NCBI GenBank assembly: GCA_948567375.1
Contig: OX419758.1
Coordinates: 4,717,001-4,781,000 of the forward strand
DNA length: 64,000 nucleotides
Origin: Lunularia cruciata
Taxonomy: Eukaryota; Streptophyta; Marchantiopsida; Lunulariales; Lunulariaceae
Direction: 5' to 3'
A model generated the notes under the pieces. It saw only the letters and a program-made list of their open reading frames with translations, made no database searches and was not told where the DNA came from. The position numbers and the translations under genes were made by a program. Positions 33,657 to 44,760 of this stretch are shown one piece after another. The stretch's first letter is position 1. Each line of letters starts with the position of its first letter.

Positions 33657-36600
33657 CTACCTTCTATGGTACATCTTCAACTTATCATGGTTCATCCTAT
33701 CAAAGTGTCTTCCTCCCAACTCCTTGAGATCATAAGTGTAATTTCCCCACACCTTCTCTACTATGAAAGGTCCAAAGTACTTAGGCAAAAACTTCTTTTG
33801 CACTCTCTTGAATCGAATGGAATCAAACAACATTACCCAATCACCTTCTTTGAAAGGCTCCACCTTCTTCTTGCCTTGCCTCTTGTCATAGCTCTCCTTC
33901 TGTTTCCTTTGGGCTTGCTCCACTCGAACCATAGCAACTGCTCTTGCCTCTTCCAACTCCATGAGTTGATCCTTCCTTGACTTCTTTGCATCACCTCCTT
34001 GTGCTTTCTTCAATCTCCTATGAATGCTTTGGAAAGTAGGAAGATCAAAGTGAATAGGTAAGGTAGACTCAATACCATACACCAATTGAAATGGAGAATA
34101 TCCAGTGGAAGTTTTCATGGTTGTCCTATACTCCCACAAAACTGCATGAATCCTCTTGTCCCAATGATGTTTAGCCCCCTCCATTTCTGCATCTTTGGCC
34201 AACATCATGCACAAGGTCTGATTGGTTCTCTCTGCCAAGCCATTGGAATTTGGCTTATAGGATGTAGTTACTCTATGTGTGATAGAGAAATGTCGTAGCA
34301 TGGCTGTAGTAATGCTTCTTGTAAACTCTCCTCCTCTATCAAAAACCAACTCCAAAGGGCATCCAAACCTAGTGATAATGCGTTCATAAAGAAATCTACC
34401 CACTTCATCTTCATTCTTGTCCCTCAATGGTCTAGCCTCAACCCACTTGGTAAGGTAATCAGTAACTACCACAATGTACCAATTGTTCCTTGGGGTTCTA
34501 TTGAGAGGACCTACAAAATCAATTCCCCACTTCTCAAAAGGTCCTAGCAATGGAATTGATCTAAGTGGTGGAGTGGATGTAGACTTTCTAGCAAAAGCTT
34601 GACAAACATGACAAGTTTTGCAATAATCAAGACAATCCTTGAAAATCCCTCTCCAATGGTAACCTGCATCTAGAATCTTGAAAGCAGTCACCTTTCCTGC
34701 AAAATGTCCTCCACATACTAAACCTTCATGAAACTCCTTTATGAGTAGGATAGACTCTTCCTTACCCACTGCTCTTTGAAGTAGACCATCTGCTCCTTGG
34801 TGAAAAAGAATATCCTCCACCATTGTGTAAGGTCTAGATCTTGCTGCAAGGGCCTTCCTCTCCCTAGCATGCATCCCTTTTGGATAGTTACCTTTTGTCA
34901 CAAAATCCACAATCTCCTTGTACTCCATTGGAACCTCTTGAGTGACTGAGATTGTCATGAGCTCCTCATCCGGGAAGGAATCATCCACTGGCTCATCTCC
35001 ATCATGATCATAGGCTCTAGATAATAAATCAGCATTTGCATGTTTCTTTCCTGGCCTATCTTCAATGGTGTAGTCATACTCAGACAAGAGTATCATCCAC
35101 CTTGCTAGTCTCCCTTCAACATTAGGCTTGTTGAAGATGTACTTCAAAGCCTTGTGATCCGTGACAATGGTGGCTTTCCTTCCAATCAAGTAGTGTCTAA
35201 ACTTCTTGAGACCAAAGATCACTGCCAACCCTTCTCTCTCCGTGACAGAGTAGTTCTTCTCTGCTGAAACCATCTGCCTACTAGCATAAGCTATTGGATG
35301 ATCATGCCCATCTTGGTCTAATTGACTAAGAGTGCATCCTATAGCTACATTAGAAGCATCAATGTAGAGGATGAAAGGTTTACTCCAATCAGGTTTAGCA
35401 AGAATTGGAGCTACAACAAGGGATTGCTTGAGCTCCTCAAAAGCTTTGAGAGCCTCCTTGTCTTCCAAAATCACCATGTAATCTACACCCTTCTTCATGT
35501 AGATGGTCAATGCATAAGCCTTGTTGGAAAATGAGAAGATGAACCTCCTATAGTACCCAACCATCCCCAAGAATTGGCGTAACTTTGTCAAGCTTGAAGG
35601 GAATGGAAGGTCTGAGATTTTCCTCACCTTCTCAGGATCAACTGCTATTCCATCCTTGGAGATGATATGCCCCAAAAGTAGACCTTCTTCACATCCAAAA
35701 ATGCACTTCTCTGGGTTGAGTGATGCATTTGCCTCATCCAAGCGTTGCAAGACTTTGATTAGGTGCTCAAAGTGCTCCTCCTTGCTCCCATAGACACAAA
35801 AGTCATCAATGAAATCTCTCACAAGTTTCCCAATGAAAGGTTCAAATACCTTGTTCATGAACCGTTGGAATGTGGCTGGAGCATTGCAAAGCCCAAAAGG
35901 CATGGCCTTGAAAGCGTAAGTTCCCCAAGGTGTGGTGAATGTGGTGAGTTGTTGATGCTCTGGTGCAATCTTGATTTGGTTATATCCACTATAACCATCT
36001 CCAAAACTGTACCTCTCATGACCTGCAACCTCCTCCAAGATCTCATCAATGAATGGCAATGGGTAGTAGTCCTTCTTGGTAACAGCATTGAGCTTCTTGT
36101 AATCCACACATACCCAAAGCTTGCCATTCTTTTTCTTCACAATGACAATTGGAGACACCCATTCTGAATTCTCCACCTCAAAGATAAATCCAGCCTCCTT
36201 GAGCTTATCAATCTCCTCCTTCACAACCAAAGATATCGGTGGGCTAATGCGACGTTGCTTTTGGCGGATTGGTCTTGCATGTGACTCCACCTCTATCTTG
36301 TGCTCCTCCAAGGTGACTTCCTTCAAATCCTTGTAACTAAAAGCAAACACATGGATGAACTTGCGAAAAATCTCCTCAAATCTCACCTTCTTCTCCTTGG
36401 TAACATTTGGGCCATACTTGAGGGTAGATAACCTTCTCTCTACCTCCTCAAGTGTCAATGGTGATTTATCTGGGTCCTTCAAAACCTCTGGCTTAGGTGC
36501 AAAATCCATAGCACACAAAGGATACACATCTGAATCAGATTCAGATTCATCCTCCTCCGTGGAAGTCTCCTCTTCCATGCTTGTGTCCACACCTGAAGCT

Positions 36601-38483
36601 CCTTCTTCAGAATCTGATTCCCAATAATCAGAAGATGGTGTATCTGAATGTGAAGTGTTGGTGGTGTTAGTCACAGGAACAGTGACTCTATGGTTTGATG
36701 GCCCAATCCTCAAGTACCCTTTGTGCCATCGATCAGTTGTGCGTGCTGCTCTCAACCATGGCCTCCCAAGAAGTAAGTCATAGCTTGAATCCTTCAAGAC
36801 TTGGAAAGTCATGAGATTTTGAACTCCCATAACTGAAACTACCACCTTATCCATCACCCCTACTGGTTGAACTTGTTGCTTGTTTGCCATGCTCACCACA
36901 AATGTTGAAGGTCTTGAGGGTATCATACCCAACTTCTTCATCAACCTTTCTGACATGGCATTCACTGCTGATCCTCCATCAACCAATGCATCCTTGATGT
37001 TGTGACCATTCACTCTCACATCAATCTTGGAGGCATATTCACAAGCTTCCCATGGTGTTGGCTTGGCATCCACCACCCCCATTGATACTGGAACTTTTGC
37101 CTTCTTCTTCTTCTTGCTCCTTGTAGAACTCAAACCACCTCTAAGCTCCTTTCTCAAGGTAGGGTTCAAAGCAATTAATTGGCCCACTGTGATGTTAGCC
37201 TTGTGACTACCAACATCCTCCAACACATTGTAGTTCCATTGTTGCTTTGAGATCAAGAAGTCCTCCAACCCCAACTTCTTCCTTGGAGTCTTTGTTGTTG
37301 ATGGTGTTGAGGTGCGAGTGCTCCTAGTAGACATAGGAGTATCCTTGCTTGAAGTAAATCCTTGAGAAGAGTGAACATCCTCTGCAAAACGAGCTCTCTT
37401 CTTCTCTTGTGCCAAAAGCTCCAAATTAAGACCCTTGGAGTTTGAGCACTCTCCCTTCTCATACTTGCTCTCAACCACATCTATGGATGCTATCCCCTTA
37501 CCTTTGTTGGGATTAGGAGCCACTTGGGTTTCACTACTTCCCTCTTTCCCTCTATTGGCTCCCTCATAACCCCTTCCTCCATGGTAAGTGGAATTTGGGC
37601 AATTCCTTTGGATATGGCCTCTTCCTCCACAACCAAAACAATTTCTATCATTGAAATTGTTAGCTGGTTGGCCTCCTCTATATGGATAGTTTCCATAACT
37701 CCTAGGCCCTCTCCCTACATTCTGATCCACCTCTCTCTTCTCCCATAGTTGCACCACATTGATCTTGAGATCCGCAAGTTGTTCTGTGATGGTTTGGAGT
37801 GGATCTTTTGGTGGAGGTGCAAGAATTGGAGCAACTACTACTTGTGGTGCAACCCTTGTCACCAAAGTATCAGAAGTTCCACCATACTTGTAGCCTTGAG
37901 GAGGATGCACAACCTCCTTCACCACCAAATCACTCTCATCCCCTTCCAAACTCTCCTCCATACGAATTGCGATCTTGATAGCTCCAACCTTGGAAGAAGG
38001 TTTCTCATATCTCACCTTGCTTCTAATTTGTGGTCTCAATCCTCCCACAAAATTCTTGGTGAGCATGGCCCCTATGCCAATCATTGTAGTCTCCACATCA
38101 TCCCCACCCTTCCTCAACACTATGCGAAATCTGGACTCCAACTTTTCCACTCTTTCCACATAGACCCTCACTTTCTCTCCATCTCCTTGCTTGAGAAATG
38201 TAACCTCACTCATCAATCTCTCATAACTCTCATCAGGAAGAAAGTACTCAATGAGTGCTGAAGTCAAAGTCTCCCAAGACTCCTCTTCCCCTTCTCTCCT
38301 CTCTCTCTTTTGGTATTCTGACTCATACCATGTAAGTGCTGCATCCTCAAAGAAATCTGATAATAATGAGGCCCACTCATTCTTCATCCTCTCATTGTTT
38401 CCTATGCAAGCTCTCTTGAAGTCTCTTACAAAGGCCTCCACATCTTCTCCATCCTTGCCAAAGAAAACCGGAAGTTTCCCCAT
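33657..38483 (-). CDS. A2 Gag-Pol polyprotein
   Basis: One 1608-codon frame from the ATG at 38483. In order: gag domain (about 10-125); CCHC knuckle C282-C285-H290-C295; basic linker; retropepsin with an unusual D502-G-G-S active site and LLGRPWL at 571-577; acidic linker (615-655); RT with the first Asp in FGDG (829) and FIDD at 891-894; RNase H with D1042 and TDHK at 1108; integrase zinc module (H1252, H1260, C1291, C1294); catalytic D1322, D1382 and E1418 with the standard D-35-E spacing; C-terminal GPF/Y-type region (KYFGPF). Gag and Pol share one frame, so the Gag excess needed for particles must come from processing or translational control. No stop or frameshift is present; it is the only intact pol in the window. 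Confidence 0.96.
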   Translation of the reverse strand: MGKLPVFFGKDGEDVEAFVRDFKRACIGNNERMKNEWASLLSDFFEDAALTWYESEYQKRERREGEEESWETLTSALIEYFLPDESYERLMSEVTFLKQGDGEKVRVYVERVEKLESRFRIVLRKGGDDVETTMIGIGAMLTKNFVGGLRPQIRSKVRYEKPSSKVGAIKIAIRMEESLEGDESDLVVKEVVHPPQGYKYGGTSDTLVTRVAPQVVVAPILAPPPKDPLQTITEQLADLKINVVQLWEKREVDQNVGRGPRSYGNYPYRGGQPANNFNDRNCFGCGGRGHIQRNCPNSTYHGGRGYEGANRGKEGSSETQVAPNPNKGKGIASIDVVESKYEKGECSNSKGLNLELLAQEKKRARFAEDVHSSQGFTSSKDTPMSTRSTRTSTPSTTKTPRKKLGLEDFLISKQQWNYNVLEDVGSHKANITVGQLIALNPTLRKELRGGLSSTRSKKKKKAKVPVSMGVVDAKPTPWEACEYASKIDVRVNGHNIKDALVDGGSAVNAMSERLMKKLGMIPSRPSTFVVSMANKQQVQPVGVMDKVVVSVMGVQNLMTFQVLKDSSYDLLLGRPWLRAARTTDRWHKGYLRIGPSNHRVTVPVTNTTNTSHSDTPSSDYWESDSEEGASGVDTSMEEETSTEEDESESDSDVYPLCAMDFAPKPEVLKDPDKSPLTLEEVERRLSTLKYGPNVTKEKKVRFEEIFRKFIHVFAFSYKDLKEVTLEEHKIEVESHARPIRQKQRRISPPISLVVKEEIDKLKEAGFIFEVENSEWVSPIVIVKKKNGKLWVCVDYKKLNAVTKKDYYPLPFIDEILEEVAGHERYSFGDGYSGYNQIKIAPEHQQLTTFTTPWGTYAFKAMPFGLCNAPATFQRFMNKVFEPFIGKLVRDFIDDFCVYGSKEEHFEHLIKVLQRLDEANASLNPEKCIFGCEEGLLLGHIISKDGIAVDPEKVRKISDLPFPSSLTKLRQFLGMVGYYRRFIFSFSNKAYALTIYMKKGVDYMVILEDKEALKAFEELKQSLVVAPILAKPDWSKPFILYIDASNVAIGCTLSQLDQDGHDHPIAYASRQMVSAEKNYSVTEREGLAVIFGLKKFRHYLIGRKATIVTDHKALKYIFNKPNVEGRLARWMILLSEYDYTIEDRPGKKHANADLLSRAYDHDGDEPVDDSFPDEELMTISVTQEVPMEYKEIVDFVTKGNYPKGMHARERKALAARSRPYTMVEDILFHQGADGLLQRAVGKEESILLIKEFHEGLVCGGHFAGKVTAFKILDAGYHWRGIFKDCLDYCKTCHVCQAFARKSTSTPPLRSIPLLGPFEKWGIDFVGPLNRTPRNNWYIVVVTDYLTKWVEARPLRDKNEDEVGRFLYERIITRFGCPLELVFDRGGEFTRSITTAMLRHFSITHRVTTSYKPNSNGLAERTNQTLCMMLAKDAEMEGAKHHWDKRIHAVLWEYRTTMKTSTGYSPFQLVYGIESTLPIHFDLPTFQSIHRRLKKAQGGDAKKSRKDQLMELEEARAVAMVRVEQAQRKQKESYDKRQGKKKVEPFKEGDWVMLFDSIRFKRVQKKFLPKYFGPFIVEKVWGNYTYDLKELGGRHFDRMNHDKLKMYHRR

Positions 38484-38717
38484 CTTAACCCCTCACTATC
38501 TTTCTTTTCTCTCAATTTTTTTTTCTCTTTTTTTTTCTCTCACTCTATTACTAATAGAGTATATACATGACTAACACCATCTGAGAATAATCCACTCTAG
38601 GGAACACAAAAGGTTCAGGTTGCTCCAAGATTTCTATAGCAACATCAAATCCTAGAGTGCATATTAATCTAACTCTCATGGATAGTTTATCCATAAGTTT
38701 AAAGATTATCTCCATCA

Positions 38718-39191
38718 CTAATCTTGAGAACTAGCTGATGAAGGTGGTAGTATTTCTGTAGCTGTACTAAGACTCTCTCCAAGATCCTTCACCAAAGTTT
38801 CCAAAAGTGCTTTTACTCCACTACACTCATGTCCTTTTGGAAGTCCTTCAACTCCACAAACCTCACACAACTCCTTGGTCTTAGATCTTCTCCCTCCAAA
38901 TCTTGGTGAAGAAGGTCCAACATGCAAACCCAAGTCAAGTAAGCCTCTCCTTTCCCTCAATCTCTTGCTCTCAAAGGTCAATGGACATGAACTTGCCTTA
39001 TGTCCCTTCTCTCCACATAGAAAGCACTTAGACTCACTCTTTCCTCCAAGTGGTGTAGGTTTTTGGATCCTCTCAACACTCTCTTCAAATTCTATTGTAA
39101 ACTCTCTTTTCCTCAAATCCACCCCTACAATCACCTCAAACCCTTGGGGAACCTTGCATAATCTCAATTTCCACTCTTGATGACCCTCCAT
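38718..39191 (-). CDS. A2 upstream ORF with two zinc modules
   Basis: 157 codons from the ATG at 39191 (MEGHQEWKLRL), between primer site and gag-pol, separated from the gag ATG by about 230 bases that include a T-rich run. It has the CCHC knuckle CFLCGEKGHKASSC, a basic Arg-rich stretch, a second cluster CEVCGVEGLPKGHEC and a helix-prone tail. It differs from the A1 copy by only a few residues. Its role is unknown. Expression would need an upstream start, re-initiation or splicing, because it lies 5' of gag. Confidence 0.78.
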   Translation of the reverse strand: MEGHQEWKLRLCKVPQGFEVIVGVDLRKREFTIEFEESVERIQKPTPLGGKSESKCFLCGEKGHKASSCPLTFESKRLRERRGLLDLGLHVGPSSPRFGGRRSKTKELCEVCGVEGLPKGHECSGVKALLETLVKDLGESLSTATEILPPSSASSQD

Positions 39192-40030
39192 GTTCCCCAA
39201 GATGAATCTAAACACTCAAACATGCTTTTTGTTGATCTCAAACTTCTCATGCATGAGATCTCCACTCTGCAGAATTAACCCTTCCTCACAATGTCACTCA
39301 AATCTCCCAACCAATATGTCACAGTCCTCTGAAATTTTCCACACTTGATCACAACTCCAGGGCGTCCCTCCCTGCAAAACTTCAGATCTTTTCATCGAGC
39401 CATTTGGCCTAGACACCTTTCTATTCAGCACCCATATTTCAGATTTGGTCTGAAAACCACCCCCTTGACTTCAAAAACTCATAACGCCCTGCGCAAAAAC
39501 GATCTCTCTCTAATTTGTGTGGCAGCAGGTAGGATACAATGCACTGAATTTTCTTGCAAATTTTCAGGACAATTCACTGAAAATGGAAGAAATGGCAGAC
39601 TCTGTACAATTTTCCAGAGAGCATGCAGTTGCGGGAGCACTTTACCCTATCAACTTTCAAAAATTCTAGCCCAGTGCGCATAGAAGCTCTCTCAATAATT
39701 TCAAGTTTGCTAACTGAAAGATAACCCAAGCTATCATGTGTAGAAATCTCAAGTCCAGATCTCAAACTTGAGATTTTGCCCAAAATCACCTTAATCCCCA
39801 AAATCTGCAATCCACCTCACACAATCTCTCCAATTCCTCTCATGTGTACAAGATGTACAAAATCACCTCAAAGACATCATAATGAACTACAGGGTATACA
39901 AATGGATCTTGGTTCTCTATCATAAGTTCAACCCTCTCCTCTCCTAATGTTCTCTCCAAGTGAGCTCTCATAGCCTCCTTCTGCCTAATGTACAATTGGA
40001 CGCAGAACATTATCTTGCCTTCTAGAGAGG

Positions 40031-40047
40031 TCCCGGCAACGGAACCA
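40031..40047 (-). promoter_or_regulatory. Primer-binding site of A2
   Basis: Minus-strand TGGTTCCGTTGCCGGGA, four bases from the 5' LTR, identical to A1. Confidence 0.8.
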
Positions 40048-40051
40048 AAAA

Positions 40052-40743
40052 TGTGAGCCGGCCTGTCTCTCACTCAGGATGAACCTCTGATGGCTATTAT
40101 GGTAGCGCACCATGGACTAAGAAGGCAAGGAACCCCAACTCCATCATACTCCTCCAAGGCTAACACTCCAAGACTCAAGACATTGCTCACTAGAGAACTC
40201 AATGAGAGAGAGATAGTTGCAAATGAAAGGATGATGAGTACCTCCTCACCCCTTGTTTATATACTTGTGAAATAGTTACGTACCAAAGTTACTAATTACC
40301 GTTGTAACTCAAGTTACTAGACTAAAAGTCAAGTAAAGTCAAAAAGTAGAAAGGAATATCCATTCACATGGGCATATTCCCCTAAGCATGTGGTCTTATC
40401 TTGACCCAACCACTAAAGCAAGGATTCCTTCACATGGGCTATCCTTGGACTAAAGAAGAATCCAAAACAAAAAGGCTTGCGGGCCCAAGAGTTCTCAACT
40501 CTTTCCCCAAAGCCAAACACCTAGGAATAATACCAAGTCAACACACTAAAATCCAAAATAGTGGTGCTCATCTTTTCTTCTTCCTCTAAAGTAAGGTCCC
40601 ATCTATCTTAGCTATGACTAACTTTAGCTAACCATGACTAATATAGAACCATCCTTTATCTCTATATAAATAATATCTCTTAAGTACTTGTAATACCAAG
40701 CTAAATATCACAATACCACACACATGCACAAATGGGTGTTACA
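40052..40743 (-). repeat. 5' LTR of A2
   Basis: 692 bp with the TATA box on the minus strand at 40256-40263. Confidence 0.96.
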
Positions 40744-40747
40744 GTAC

Positions 40748-41066
40748 CGACTTCATTGTGGGGCCCACCATCACTTTGCATTGTTTGCACCATTGAGTGT
40801 GATATCAACAAGATTGTTAAGGTTCTAGACCTAGCTCAAGTCCAGGGATATACTTTCAAAGTGCAGCTCTAGAGAACTCACTTCTCTAACGTTGAGCCTT
40901 CTAGTTCATGGTGGACAGAGGCTGGTGAGCGTCACCTAGATTCTCTTAGCTAGAGTGGGTATGGCTTGACTATAATAAATGCCTAGTTGTTGGTAGTTTA
41001 TAGAGTGACAAATCAAGTACTGATTTGAGTTGAATTGATTCAAATGTTGTAAACAATCTGATTACA
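40748..41066 (+). repeat. E1 left LTR, part after A2
   Basis: It continues the E LTR from the GTAC target through GGGGCCCACCATCAC to AATCTGATTACA. It aligns with 49875-50200 and, inverted, with 312-690. Confidence 0.85.
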
Positions 41067-42248
41067 TCATAGAAGTGAAGTGAGGGGAAATAGAGTGTAT
41101 GCATTGAGAGTGTTGGTGGTATCTCCAAGACTTGCTGATTGTTGGTAGCTTGATTGGAGCTCAAGTTTTCTCTAATGTGCAAAAGCTCATTCAATTGATA
41201 CAGATTTGGCATTGAGATAGACGGTTTGCAAAAATGTTGGCCAATTTTTAAGCAAAGAAGAAGCAAATTTCAAGTAGTGGTTGTGATTTTGAGCTCAAGA
41301 GGTGAAAAGAAGACCAATTTGTTGCGAGTTGGGCCCAAAAAGTGAAATTGAAGGTGGAGTTGAGAACCTACCCCTATGAATTTGTGATTTGGAGAAACTT
41401 GCATTTTCAATTTGACTCAAGTGAAGAGTTAGCAAAGGATTTGGCGGTCAGCCAACTTTAAGGTTTATGTCAGATTTTGGCCAAATTTAGAGTAGTTTTG
41501 CAATTTTGGAGGAGTTTCATAGATTTAAAGGAGTTTTGCCAGATTTGGAGAGGGTTTGTAGTGGCAAGAAGAAAGGACTCATTTGGCTGAATTTCAAGGC
41601 TTCAAGGCATAGGGCTATGGGCTATGAAGGCCTAGAAGGGCAAGCAAGCTAGCTTGCTGGCGTGAGGCTAGCTAGTTTAGAGTAGATCTTGGTCATTGTT
41701 TGAAAAAAATTGCCCATCCTACTAAATTGTGCACAACAAGGTTTGATCCCTAGATCTCTTGTTTCGAGGCTGGTGCCCTAGCCAACCAATCCATGTTCAC
41801 TTGTTGGCCTAGTGATTGTGCTACTATTATCTACACACTTGTAGCTTTGGCTAGGAGAGGCAGTTTGATCCGATTCTTGGTGATCCTGGTAGCTTAGGAT
41901 GTAGATACAAACTTCTCTTATGTCAAATGCCGAATGGTGGCAGAGTCAGACCCGTGTTGCTTTGTGAGATGGAGAGTTTTTGTTTAGATCTTTTGTGATT
42001 GGATCCCCTCCATTCTATGCTTCTTATTTGTGCAGCATGTTTGTGTGAGGTGCCCTAAATTTAGAACGTTGGTGCTCTGGTGTGCTCTCAGTAGTGAGGC
42101 TGGAGTGATGACCAATAAGACTAGCTTTGTTTCTCTTTGGTGAGGTAGGAAGTGATGACCTGCAAGCCGTGAGAGTGTGTGTTGTGATGGCAGGTTATAG
42201 GTTGCCTTTTCCTTTAGTGTAGTTATCTCAATTAGAGTACATTAGTGG
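41067..42248 (+). other. E1 leader
   Basis: Non-coding leader between the left LTR block and Gag; its first 300 bases are shared with E0. A primer-site-like sequence TGGTGGCAGAGTC lies at 41935-41947 and resembles the iMet site TGGTATCAGAGC at 10 of the first 12 positions. If it is real, the LTR runs much further than GATTACA. A tRNA-promoter-like sequence is at 41740-41790 on the minus strand. Confidence 0.55.
41740..41792 (-). other. tRNA-promoter-like sequence, possible SINE relic
   Basis: The minus strand has TTGGCTAGGGCACC (A-box-like) and about 30 bases later GGATCAAACC, which fits the B-box pattern GWTCRANNC. No full cloverleaf or acceptor stem can be drawn. It may be a decayed tRNA-derived SINE head or coincidence. 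Confidence 0.25.
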
Positions 42249-43870
42249 GTGGTATTTCATGGGTATTGGCACTTAGTGGTGTTCAGTTGGTGTTGGCACT
42301 TGGTGGTGGAGTACTTGCAGTTGCAATTGCAGTTGGTGGTTCCAGTTTGTGGTTATTTTGTCACGATAGAGTTCTTTGGGGATTCCAAAGGAGTTAGCCA
42401 TGTAGTACATAGTAGGTTTACTCGGAGTGGTGCTCGGTATCATTCTATATCTCAGGTTTTGATGAGGGAGGAGAATGACTCTGAGTTGGAGTTTGATACA
42501 AGAGTTGATTCAATTGAGAGTGCACTTGGCATGTTTGCACCGTTGTTGTAGGACATAGACAAGATTTATGGGGCCTCCAAAGGCCCTAGGCATTTCTTTG
42601 GTACAATGGGTACCTTTGATTTGGATGACTTTATCTAGTAGTTTGGTAGTTGGTGTGATCTGCATTAGATGCGGAACCAAACTTTGTTTACACCCTTCAT
42701 GGCATGGAAGAGGTTGTTTCAACATTTGGAGGGTCCATCAATGGATAACTACCATGAGTTCAAGAGAGCTCATTTAGAGATGATTGAGTTATGGAGATAG
42801 TATTGGTCTCCAAACTATGCCTCTATGACTTCAAGCTTGGTTTCCAAGAGTAGATCGGCTGTACCCGCAAGTTCTAGCTCAAGTAGTGTTGGTGGAGCCA
42901 GTGGAAGTGCACTAGCTAAAAATAGTGTTACCACGAGTGGAGGTACTGTTGTAGGAAGTGCTGTGGTATCGGGGTTGAACCCCATGGTGGAGTTCTTCCA
43001 ATGTTTGAGGTAGAAGTACTAGGGAGTGCAAACTAACAAGCTGAGGAGCTAACAAGAGTTCCAACGGAAGGCTAGAGAGAGCTAACGCAAGGCATATACT
43101 TGCATGAGGCGGCTGATCAGTTTCACTCAAGGAGTTACAAAGGCCCAAGCAGTCCAATTTTGGTATGGGATACTGGACAAGGAGTTGCAATGTAGAGTTC
43201 GTGATGCTACGTTGTTACAAGCTACTTTGCCTACTTTGGCAGTGGTCTTTGGTTTGGTTGAGTGTATTGAATTCAACATAGTGGAAGAGAGGGTGGTGAT
43301 ATCTGGACTTGGTAGGGAGACCTCATCTATAGTTGTTACTTCTTCTAGACAGCAGTAGAGTGCACCATGCCCAATTGGTTTTTGAGTACAAGGTGGACAG
43401 CCCAGATCCTATGGAGCGAGTCGAGGGCCGAGTGAAGCTAGACCCTTACCTTCCTTTTCAGGTCAACAATAGCCAATGAGTGGTAGTGTTGCTTGTTGGA
43501 CTTGTGGTGGACCTCACCATTGGAGAGAGTGTACTCAAGGCAGCAGACCCCATACTTCTGGTGCATCATAGCTAGCACCAAGGCAATGTGAGCATTGCCA
43601 CAGATTTGGTCACACTAGTGATTGATGCTTTGACCTACACCCGGAGTTCATGGAGGACAAGGTGGTAGAGGTGGCGGTAGAGGATCTACACCTAGTAAGG
43701 GTGCAGTATCTACCCTTACTTTTGATACAGCTATGGCTACTTGGATTGAGCAGTTGGAATAGAGATTGGCTAGTATGGCCATTACTCAAAGGAGATCAGA
43801 TTTGGGTGCTGGAGGCTTCCACCTCATATGTTGGTGATAAAGATGTTTTGGACTTCATGTGAAGAATGGC
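42249..43870 (+). pseudogene. E1 Gag
   Basis: Frames at 42249-42551, 42825-43013 and 43104-43358 share one reading frame. The block 43104-43358 (MRRLISFTQGVTKAQAVQFWYG…) is the gag core. Two CCHC-type knuckles follow: CWTCGGPHHWREC near 43497-43540 and CEHCHRFGHTSD-stop-C near 43588-43630. A Gly/Arg-rich tail (GGQGGRGGGRG) comes after a frameshift near 43640. About ten stops are present. Gag would form particles and bind RNA. Confidence 0.75.
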
Positions 43871-44096
43871 ATAGGTGGATGCATCTGCAACAATGACTAG
43901 GAGTGCAATATGTGCTCTAGATACTACATGAGCATCAGTGGAGTTGGACCCACAGAGAGGAGAGGTTGGGAGATATATCAGACTTCCTAGTCTTTTACAC
44001 TTGACGTCCCAGTGCATGTGTGGTAGGTGGTGATGGGGTGCATGATGGACTACCTACTAGCCAGCCACTTGCTACTACACAGATTGAGTCAGCACA

Positions 44097-44760
44097 ATGT
44101 TGAAAGCAGCTCAGCTGATTATACCGTGCCCTTTGTTTTCAACTAGTGACATGTTTACATTGGGAGTTGACCTAGCCCCAATGTTCCAATTGGCTACCAT
44201 GCTTTGTGAGGGTAGGGATGATGCAGTTCTTACTACTAGAGTAGAGGTGGTTGATAGTAGAGTTGACTTGGTTGCGGAGCATGGGATCCGTTCAGCAACT
44301 AGTGGTTTATGGCAAGTAGCCATGACTAGATTGGAAGAGTTACCAACTAGACCAGCCTTTGAGAGAGCACAGTTCACACTTGGTGTTGTCCTATTGGATA
44401 ACCAGAGGGGGATTTTCCATTTGGTGGGACCTTTAGGGAAGGTCTATACACCACAGAGAGTCTTGTTAGACTCTGGTATGCAACCCCTTATGTTGGGCAA
44501 GGCTATAGTAGTCGGTCTGGAGTTATGGAAGACCAATGTGGAGAGGTGTCCATTTTAGATCCAGACATCTCTAGGTGGTGGTTTGACACACTATACATCA
44601 CACATTGGGAGCTTGTTGTCCAGGTTCAGCCTGGTCATCTTATTGATAGCTCAGTGGTGAGAGCTCTGGCTATTGCAACAATAGTTGAGTCATATAATGT
44701 GCTAGTTGGAGGAGTAGTGCTATATCCCATGGGTTTCAGTATTGACTATTGGGACCTCCT
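44097..44760 (+). pseudogene. E1 aspartic protease
   Basis: The 153-codon frame at 44097-44558 ends in the retropepsin core: RVLLDSGMQPLMLGK, with the D-S-G triad at 44469-44477. The later part, in another frame (GGVVLYPMGFSIDYW, about 44700-44755), would complete the domain. It stays close enough to a working protease to identify the fold but has frameshifts. Confidence 0.75.

Larger units (their letters stand above)
32917..40743 (-). mobile_element. A2: intact young family-A Ty3/gypsy element
   Basis: 7827 bp with two 692-bp LTRs that differ at only about one position by eye (G/A at 33415 against 40549). It has a perfect duplication GTAC (32913-32916 and 40744-40747). The uninterrupted target is seen in the solo E LTR near 49874 (GGGGTACTGACTTC). 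Primer site, upstream ORF, a single gag-pol frame and polypurine tract are all present. No chromodomain follows the integrase. The primer site and upstream ORF recall the Athila/TAT group, not chromoviruses; this assignment is tentative. Confidence 0.96.

Noticed and set aside
37749..38261. 170-codon plus-strand frame, also at 17993-18505
   Set aside because: It is the shadow of the gag frame on the other strand, repeated because A1 and A2 are near-identical.
41740..41792. A functional tRNA gene on the minus strand
   Set aside because: Only A- and B-box-like sequences are present; there is no acceptor stem or consistent cloverleaf, so it is listed only as a possible SINE relic.
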